In this document: in pieces, positions 6,487 to 11,145 of the stretch
How the letters are laid out: each line of letters starts with the position of its first letter
Position numbering within the stretch: position 1 is the first letter of the stretch
Assembly (NCBI GenBank): GCA_039962885.1
Contig: JBDVGI010000281.1
Coordinates: 1 to 11,145 of the forward strand
Origin: Litorimonas sp039962885
GTDB taxonomy: Bacteria; Pseudomonadota; Alphaproteobacteria; Caulobacterales; Maricaulaceae
Length of the DNA stretch: 11,145 nt
Direction: 5' to 3'
Translations under genes and position numbers: made by a program
Notes under the pieces: generated by a model
What the model was told of the DNA's origin: nothing
The model's input: the letters and a program-made list of their open reading frames with translations, nothing else
Database searches by the model: none

Positions 6487-8376
6487 CTAAGGTAATTTAC
6501 CTTCGATTGTGTCGAGAAGGTTGTTTAACCGCACATTTTGCTTAACCCAATTGGGTTCGGGAGAAATAGGTAACCGAACAACTTGATGCGTCCGTAATTC
6601 CTCGGTCATGTAATCATGGAAAATTTGCGCAGGAATTGTCCCGCCCGTCACTTTTTTCATAGGGCTATTATCATCGGACCCAACCCAAACTCCAGTGACA
6701 ATATCTGATGCATATCCGATAAACCACGCATCCCGAAAGTCATTTGTGGTACCTGTTTTTCCGCCAATATGATGTCCTTTCACAGCTGCGCGCCGACCTG
6801 TTCCGCGCTCAACTGTGCGGGTCATCATTAAATTCATATCAGATAATTCACGGTTAGATAATACAGGCTGTAATTCAGGCGCTTTATAGTCATATAACGG
6901 CGTTCCATCGGCTGTAGAAATGGATAAAATGCCGTAACTTTGCTTGCGTAGACCCCAATTTGCGAAGGGTAGATAACTTTCAGTCAATGCAAGCGGACTT
7001 GTCACCTGAGCGCCAAGAGCCAAGCTACGATAGGGTTTTAACCCTGTTAAACCAAAATCAGCGGCAGTTTGAATAACAGCTTTTCGCCCAATTTCTTCGC
7101 CGAGCGCGACAGCCACCATATTGTTGGAGCTTGCAAAAGCGCTTTGCACACTCATCATGCCTTTATGGCCTTTACGAAAGTTTTTAGGCGTCCAATCCCC
7201 GATGGTGATTTGCGCGTCTTGGCGTCTGTCCCAGGGAGAAATACCAGCGCGAAGCGCTGTTAGGTAAACAAAGGGCTTGAAGGCAGACCCAGGTTGTCGT
7301 TGAGCTTGTACCGCGCGGTTAAATTGGTTGTCTTGATAAGAGGTCCCACCAATCATAGCGATAACACCGCCTGTTCCGTCCAAGCTAATTAATGCGCCTT
7401 GCGCCGCGCCGCGCTCCGCGTCAATATGTGAAAGCATCGCCGAATGAGCTTGGCTTTGGGCCTCAATATCTAGAGTGGTTTGTATAACAATATCTTGGTT
7501 GGGGACACCGATGAACTCTTCCATGAAGGGCCAAATCCAATCGACAAAATATTGGGCGCTATGGTCAGTTTGCGGCTTATGTATGGTTATCTCTTCTGCC
7601 ATAGCCATAGCTTTGACATGCTCACCAAGCAGATTTTGACGTTCCATCGCGCCCAATACAACTGCCATGCGCCGCTTGGCGCGCTCTGGGTTAGCAACTG
7701 GGTTATAAGCAGAGGGCCCCTTTAAAAGGCCGGCCATCATCGCGGATTCTGCTAAGGTTAATTCACTGGCGGGCTTATCAAAATATAAATTGCTCGCGGC
7801 TTCAAGCCCCCACGCTCCGCCGCCAAAATACACACGTGCCAGATATAACTCTAATAATTCGCGTTTGGTATAATCACGCTCTAACCAAATAGAGAGCATC
7901 ATTTCTTGGGCTTTACGGCGTATTGTTTTATCGGGGGTCAGGAAGATATTTTTAGATAATTGTTGGGTGAGGGTTGAGCCGCCTTCAACGTAACGACCTG
8001 CTTTAATGTTAGCGACTATAGCGCGGGCTATTCCCAACGGGTCAACGCCGATATGATTGTAGAAACGCTTATCTTCTGTCGCTAATACGGTCATAGGAAC
8101 GTGAAAGGGCAAAGTTTCAAGATTGACAGCTTGTTCTTTGGCTGCGCCGCGCACAAGAATATCACGCCCATTTCGGTCGACAACTTGTACTGAGACGGGC
8201 CGAGATCGTTCCCATAATGCGGCTGGGTCTGGCAGGTCTTTGGCCGCCATAGCAAAAAGACCTAATACGGTCATTCCGCCAAGATAACTAGCTAATGACC
8301 CTGCGATGAGGCCGCGTTTCATCAGTGTGATGAACTTCGGAGATATGTTGAGGTTAAAGATGCGCACACCGCTCAT
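6487..8376 (-). CDS. Class A penicillin-binding protein, bifunctional transglycosylase/transpeptidase (PBP1A family)
   Basis: This enzyme polymerises lipid II into glycan strands and cross-links the peptides; it is anchored in the inner membrane by one N-terminal helix (about 22-45). In the GT51 domain 'ATEDKRFYNHIGVD' (99-112) holds the catalytic Glu101, 'GGSTLTQQLSKNIF' lies at 132-145, and 'RRKAQE' (153-158) holds the second Glu. In the transpeptidase domain 'QPGSAFKP' (361-368) holds Ser364 and Lys367, 'SSN' lies at 416-418, and 'GGKTGT' (538-543) is the KTG motif. All key residues are present. At 629 residues it is shorter than E. coli PBP1a (850), so it lacks large insert domains. Neither this ATG nor the in-frame ATG at 8322 has a Shine-Dalgarno sequence; the shorter form would begin 'MKRGLIAG' just before the membrane helix. 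The antiporter region lies upstream on the same strand. Confidence 0.95.
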   Translation of the reverse strand: MSGVRIFNLNISPKFITLMKRGLIAGSLASYLGGMTVLGLFAMAAKDLPDPAALWERSRPVSVQVVDRNGRDILVRGAAKEQAVNLETLPFHVPMTVLATEDKRFYNHIGVDPLGIARAIVANIKAGRYVEGGSTLTQQLSKNIFLTPDKTIRRKAQEMMLSIWLERDYTKRELLELYLARVYFGGGAWGLEAASNLYFDKPASELTLAESAMMAGLLKGPSAYNPVANPERAKRRMAVVLGAMERQNLLGEHVKAMAMAEEITIHKPQTDHSAQYFVDWIWPFMEEFIGVPNQDIVIQTTLDIEAQSQAHSAMLSHIDAERGAAQGALISLDGTGGVIAMIGGTSYQDNQFNRAVQAQRQPGSAFKPFVYLTALRAGISPWDRRQDAQITIGDWTPKNFRKGHKGMMSVQSAFASSNNMVAVALGEEIGRKAVIQTAADFGLTGLKPYRSLALGAQVTSPLALTESYLPFANWGLRKQSYGILSISTADGTPLYDYKAPELQPVLSNRELSDMNLMMTRTVERGTGRRAAVKGHHIGGKTGTTNDFRDAWFIGYASDIVTGVWVGSDDNSPMKKVTGGTIPAQIFHDYMTEELRTHQVVRLPISPEPNWVKQNVRLNNLLDTIEGKLP

Positions 8377-8490
8377 ATTTAGGGTTAACAGAGCCTAAAT
8401 ATTAATATCCAGATGTTAAAAGGGTGTTACGATTATGCTTAATTTTCGGTTATAAATCGCTGTATTTGGGGGGTTGTATTTGCCTTGCCG

Positions 8491-8838
8491 TTAGGTCGGT
8501 AATGGGTTTGACGGGCCTGCTAAACCTTCGTTTTTATCGCGATTGGCTCCAGATCCTCGAGAGACATCTCGGTCTTTTGCAGGACAGAATGATAAGATAG
8601 TCGCTCCAGCTGCGCGGCTTTCTTGCCCAGGCTGTATGAACTCCATGCTTCCATCGGGCTTGCGGGCTAGTAATAGATCCATGTCATCGCCGCGATCTTT
8701 ATAAAGATCTTCTAGCGTGTAGCTTTCGGATAAATTTGTTGAGCGGAAGCGCCAACCACCCCACCAGTCTTTGGTTAAGGCATCAAAACTGCGCCCGCGG
8801 GAGGTAAAGGTACGCCCGCGCGAGGTAAAGGCGATGCT
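8491..8838 (-). pseudogene. In-frame C-terminal remainder of the Na+/H+ antiporter, beyond the TAG
   Basis: Reading on in the antiporter frame past its TAG gives 115 more sense codons and then TAA at 8493-8491. It starts 'SIAFTSRGRTFTSRGRSF', goes on with 'DWWGGWRFRSTNLSESYTLE' and 'MDLLLARKPDGSMEFIQPG', and has 'ATILSFCP' before a polar tail. From memory of this antiporter family, the cytosolic C-terminus continues after the TrkA-N-like domain with a 'GWRFxxTxLTEEF... G... F... GDxVLSFxP' pattern, which fits well. No start codon is available before the ATG at 8682, so independent translation could yield only a 63-residue piece lacking the 'GWRF' part. Readthrough, nonsense mutation and sequence error are all possible. 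Confidence 0.7.
8792..8833. repeat. 21-bp tandem duplication in the antiporter 3' region
   Basis: Copies are 8792-8812 and 8813-8833, differing at 3 of 21 bases. Each encodes a seven-residue unit of the type TSRGR(T/S)F on the - strand. The duplication keeps the frame and lies 5 bp beyond the TAG at 8841-8839. Confidence 0.85.
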
Positions 8839-10443
8839 CTAAGAATCATCTTGTTCTCCGTCGCGCGCACCGACTTGGAAAACACGGTGCCGTCCAAGCT
8901 CTGGCGCAAATTCAACGCAAACAAGAGCGTTATATGCATCGTTCGGAGTGGCAGCTATCAAGTGATTAAACGCGCTATGGTCAAGAGAGTAATCGGCGTT
9001 TTCCGACAATACTTCCCCGTAAAATGTTGCGTGACCAGCCAGACGCGCGCCGCGAAGGCGGCGCCAGTTCGTGTCTGCCACGGTGACCTTAATACCCATG
9101 TCTTTGAGGGCTTTTGCCAGACCCAGCGACCACGGATTTGCGCCAACAATTATCACACCATCTCCGTCGCCAGCGTCTAGCTTAAGCGCGTGAGCGAGCG
9201 GGCCAATGAAAAAGCCAGCAAAAATAACCGTGGCAAAAACAAGCGCAAAAGCAAGCGGGACAAATAATGCGCCTTCACTACGGCCCAGCGCGGTGAGTTC
9301 AGCCGCGAATAGACCTGCCACAGCAACAGCAACAATCCCGCGCGGTGCGATGAGGCTTATGAGTAAGCTCTCGCGCCAAGACAAGCCAGACCATAGAGTT
9401 GAAATCATCACAGCTATTGGCCGAACAATAAACATCATCGCGAATACAAACAATAAGACGCGCCATTCCCCGATGAATGCAATCAAGATATCAGGGGTTA
9501 GGGTCGCGGTTAAAATCACAAACACGCCTGAGACAAGGATAATAGCAATGTTTTCTTTGAAACGGCGCATTTCAACCATTGAAGCGAATTTCGTATTGGC
9601 CATCGTCATACCTAGGGCGGTGACAGCCAAAAGGCCCGTCTCATCGGCCATCATATTGGCGAGAACATAGATAACTAACACCCAAGCCAGAACAATCGGG
9701 GCTTTGAGATATTCAGGGATATGACCACGGCGAAATGCCCATGTCAGGCCATAGGCTGAGACGATTCCGATAAGTGTTCCAAAAATTGCGGCAAAGGCGA
9801 GCTTGCCAAAGACAAACACCATAGAGGCTTCAGTTTGTGAAAATCGGATGAACTCATAACCGCCAACCGCAAAAAGGGCTCCAAGAGGGTCATTTACAAT
9901 GCCCTCCCATTTCAACACATTGGCAGGCCGTGATTTTAGATGGGCTTGGCGCAGTAAGGGCATGATGACTGTCGGGCCTGTCACAACGAAAAGTCCGCCA
10001 ATCATGACGGAGATATCCCATGATATTCCAACAATGTAATGTGCGGCTGCGGCGCCGAGCACCCAAGCGATTGGAGCTGCTAGAAACACCATGCGGGCTA
10101 CCGCTTGGCGGGCATCCCCTAAATCTTTGAGCTTAAGATTAAGGCCGCCTTCAAACAGGATAATTGCCACAGCAATTCCAATCATAGGGCGATAGAGGTC
10201 TTGGAAATCATTGACAGGATCAAGTCTGAAGCGATTGAGGCTATCATGGATAGGCGCAAAGACCTCAAGCGTCATTAAAAAGCCAAGGAGCGGGCCGAAA
10301 ATCAACCCCGCTATTGCCATTAAAACAATCGCAGGGCGTTGTATTTTCCAAGCGAGCCATTGCGCGCCAATTCCAAGAGAGCCGATGAGGGCGATCTTGA
10401 AAGGGAGTAAATTTACAGCATGATGTGCAATATCTGCAGCCAT
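8839..10443 (-). CDS. CPA1-type Na+(cation)/H+ antiporter with cytosolic TrkA-N-like domain, 3' end cut by a TAG
   Basis: This is an inner-membrane exchanger of Na+ or K+ for H+, used in pH and salt homeostasis. It has 534 residues from the ATG at 10443, with AAGGA 5 bases upstream. About 12 hydrophobic segments fill residues 10-420. Family motifs are 'ILFEGGLNLKL' (95-105), 'VVTGPTVIMPLLR' (153-165), the ion-binding 'WEGIVNDPLGA' (179-189, Asn184-Asp185) and 'APRGIVAVAVA' (366-376). A Rossmann/TrkA-N-like domain follows: 'GVIIVGANPWSLGLAKAL' (429-446), 'VADTNWRRLRGARLAG' (455-470), 'YGEVLSE' (475-481). The protein stops at 'EQDDS', but the same frame continues with family-like sequence to 8494, so the expected full length is about 649-650 residues. 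The membrane part is intact, so transport may survive while C-terminal regulation is lost. Confidence 0.92.
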   Translation of the reverse strand: MAADIAHHAVNLLPFKIALIGSLGIGAQWLAWKIQRPAIVLMAIAGLIFGPLLGFLMTLEVFAPIHDSLNRFRLDPVNDFQDLYRPMIGIAVAIILFEGGLNLKLKDLGDARQAVARMVFLAAPIAWVLGAAAAHYIVGISWDISVMIGGLFVVTGPTVIMPLLRQAHLKSRPANVLKWEGIVNDPLGALFAVGGYEFIRFSQTEASMVFVFGKLAFAAIFGTLIGIVSAYGLTWAFRRGHIPEYLKAPIVLAWVLVIYVLANMMADETGLLAVTALGMTMANTKFASMVEMRRFKENIAIILVSGVFVILTATLTPDILIAFIGEWRVLLFVFAMMFIVRPIAVMISTLWSGLSWRESLLISLIAPRGIVAVAVAGLFAAELTALGRSEGALFVPLAFALVFATVIFAGFFIGPLAHALKLDAGDGDGVIIVGANPWSLGLAKALKDMGIKVTVADTNWRRLRGARLAGHATFYGEVLSENADYSLDHSAFNHLIAATPNDAYNALVCVEFAPELGRHRVFQVGARDGEQDDS

Positions 10444-10509
10444 TTAAGTCCTTAAAATTTCAGTATATAGAGCCTATAAATAAGATCGATTCAACAGAAT
10501 GTAAGAGGC

Positions 10510-11055
10510 TTATTCCGTAATTCGCATAATATCAAATCCAATATCTGTTCCGCCGTAATTTCCATTATCATATTCATCGACACTTAATGTGAAAAACTCA
10601 AGGATATGCGTGTAGATATGCTCAAATAACGGCATTAAATGGTCTTTCGTCGCGGGCAGTTCAATACGCATATCACGCGTGTCTTCAATATTAACGAACA
10701 TCACTTCGCCTTCTTTGCGGCAGGTGATTCTAAGTCGCATAAAATCTTGCTCAGAGGAAATTCGGACAGCCAAACCAAAACTAATCGGTTTTAATGGCAG
10801 ATAACCTTGTCCAGATACGGAATAGGCGGCGGATCTGTAATTTTGAGGGCCAAATTCTCCTTCAGGGGGGACAAGGTAGACACATTGATGATTAGGGCTA
10901 AGCCAATTACATAATTCTCCGCGTAAATTTTCTGCAAAAGACCGAATTTGGGCGTAATTGTCGAAACTGCGTTGACCGTAAATTTCCGCAGCGTTTGCGA
11001 TCTTAGAGATACGGTTATCAGTATCTACGTTAGCTTTAGATGTGTCACTTGGCAT
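10510..11055 (-). CDS. Soluble protein of unknown function
   Basis: I do not recognise the family. From the ATG at 11055 it has 181 residues, with no signal peptide or membrane helix. The frame reaches back to a TTG at 11118, preceded in frame by TAA TAG TAA, so the longest form has 202 residues. A weak AAGAG stands 6 bases before 11055, and the TTG form has no better site; I prefer 11055 with modest confidence. The N-terminal part looks helical ('NRISKIANAAEIYGQRSF', 'YAQIRSFAENLRGELCNWL'). The middle is beta-rich and polar ('PISFGLAVRIS', 'MRLRITCRKEGEVMFVNIED'). A helix ('LMPLFEHIYTHILEFFTL') and an acidic tail ending 'GGTDIGFDIMRITE' follow. It lies 66 bp upstream of the antiporter on the same strand, so co-transcription is possible. 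Confidence 0.65.
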   Translation of the reverse strand: MPSDTSKANVDTDNRISKIANAAEIYGQRSFDNYAQIRSFAENLRGELCNWLSPNHQCVYLVPPEGEFGPQNYRSAAYSVSGQGYLPLKPISFGLAVRISSEQDFMRLRITCRKEGEVMFVNIEDTRDMRIELPATKDHLMPLFEHIYTHILEFFTLSVDEYDNGNYGGTDIGFDIMRITE

Positions 11056-11145
11056 GAATCGCTCTTGGTTTACGGCATATAAATAGTGTTTCTCGCCGAG
11101 TTTGAGGGGGGCTGTCAACGCTTACTATTAAATCAGGCTTATGGT

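Noticed and set aside
6489..6503. 15-bp palindrome (AAGGTAA, T, TTACCTT) at the end of the PBP gene as a terminator
   Set aside because: The centre is a single base, so no stable loop forms with the full stem, and no U-run follows on either strand.
8491..8682. A stand-alone 63-residue gene
   Set aside because: The frame is continuous with the antiporter upstream, and its sequence continues the family's C-terminal pattern. A remnant or readthrough product is a better reading.
9206..9670. 154-codon + strand frame opposite the antiporter
   Set aside because: It mirrors the antiporter membrane segments; its Lys/Thr/Ala-rich translation is an antisense artefact.
10443..10456. Inverted repeat TTTAAG-TC-CTTAAA over the antiporter ribosome binding site
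   Set aside because: The stem is almost all A-U with a loop too short to form. It is more likely chance in AT-rich DNA than an RNA switch.
10457..10509. Promoter for the antiporter in the gap behind the right-edge gene
   Set aside because: TTGAAT and TATATA are present on the - strand but 19 bases apart. The match is too weak to list as a feature.

Overview
The window looks like an ordinary stretch of chromosome from an alphaproteobacterium. The order Maricaulales/Hyphomonadales is my best guess, from the moderate GC, the etfBA pair, the style of the antiporter C-terminus and the many small envelope lipoproteins. No marker gene proves this placement. I see no RNA genes, insertion sequences, CRISPR arrays or phage genes.

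Layout, left to right. (1) The 3' end of a beta-lactamase-fold serine hydrolase enters from the left edge on the + strand and faces a convergent operon. (2) That operon, on the - strand, is etfB-etfA. The two genes share one base (TAATG), with a candidate promoter in front of etfB and a hairpin terminator behind etfA. (3) A long lipoprotein gene of unknown function (-) is divergent from a YgjP-type zinc metallopeptidase gene (+), with 40 bp between their starts. The peptidase gene ends in a perfect 11-bp hairpin terminator that begins at its own stop codon. (4) A DM13-domain lipoprotein gene (-) is divergent from a gene for a secreted protein of unknown function (+), across an AT-rich 142-bp promoter region. 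(5) A class A penicillin-binding protein (-) follows. (6) Upstream of it is a CPA1-type Na+/H+ antiporter with a cytosolic TrkA-N-like domain (-). (7) A gene for a soluble protein of unknown function (-) runs towards the right edge.

The most notable point is at the 3' end of the antiporter gene. The reading frame is closed by a TAG, but the same frame stays open for another 116 codons (8838 down to 8494). That stretch reads like the normal C-terminal domain of this antiporter family. A 21-bp tandem duplication lies 5 bp beyond the TAG. The gene may have a recent nonsense mutation, be decoded by amber readthrough, or carry a sequencing error. The sequence alone cannot tell these apart.

Functionally the window is dominated by the cell envelope: peptidoglycan synthesis, two lipoproteins, a secreted protein, a serine hydrolase and an ion antiporter. 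The exceptions are etfBA, which carries electrons from acyl-CoA dehydrogenases towards the respiratory chain, the peptidase and the right-edge protein. I found no convincing sign of a new multi-gene system. The least described parts are the 535-residue lipoprotein, the secreted protein and the right-edge gene.
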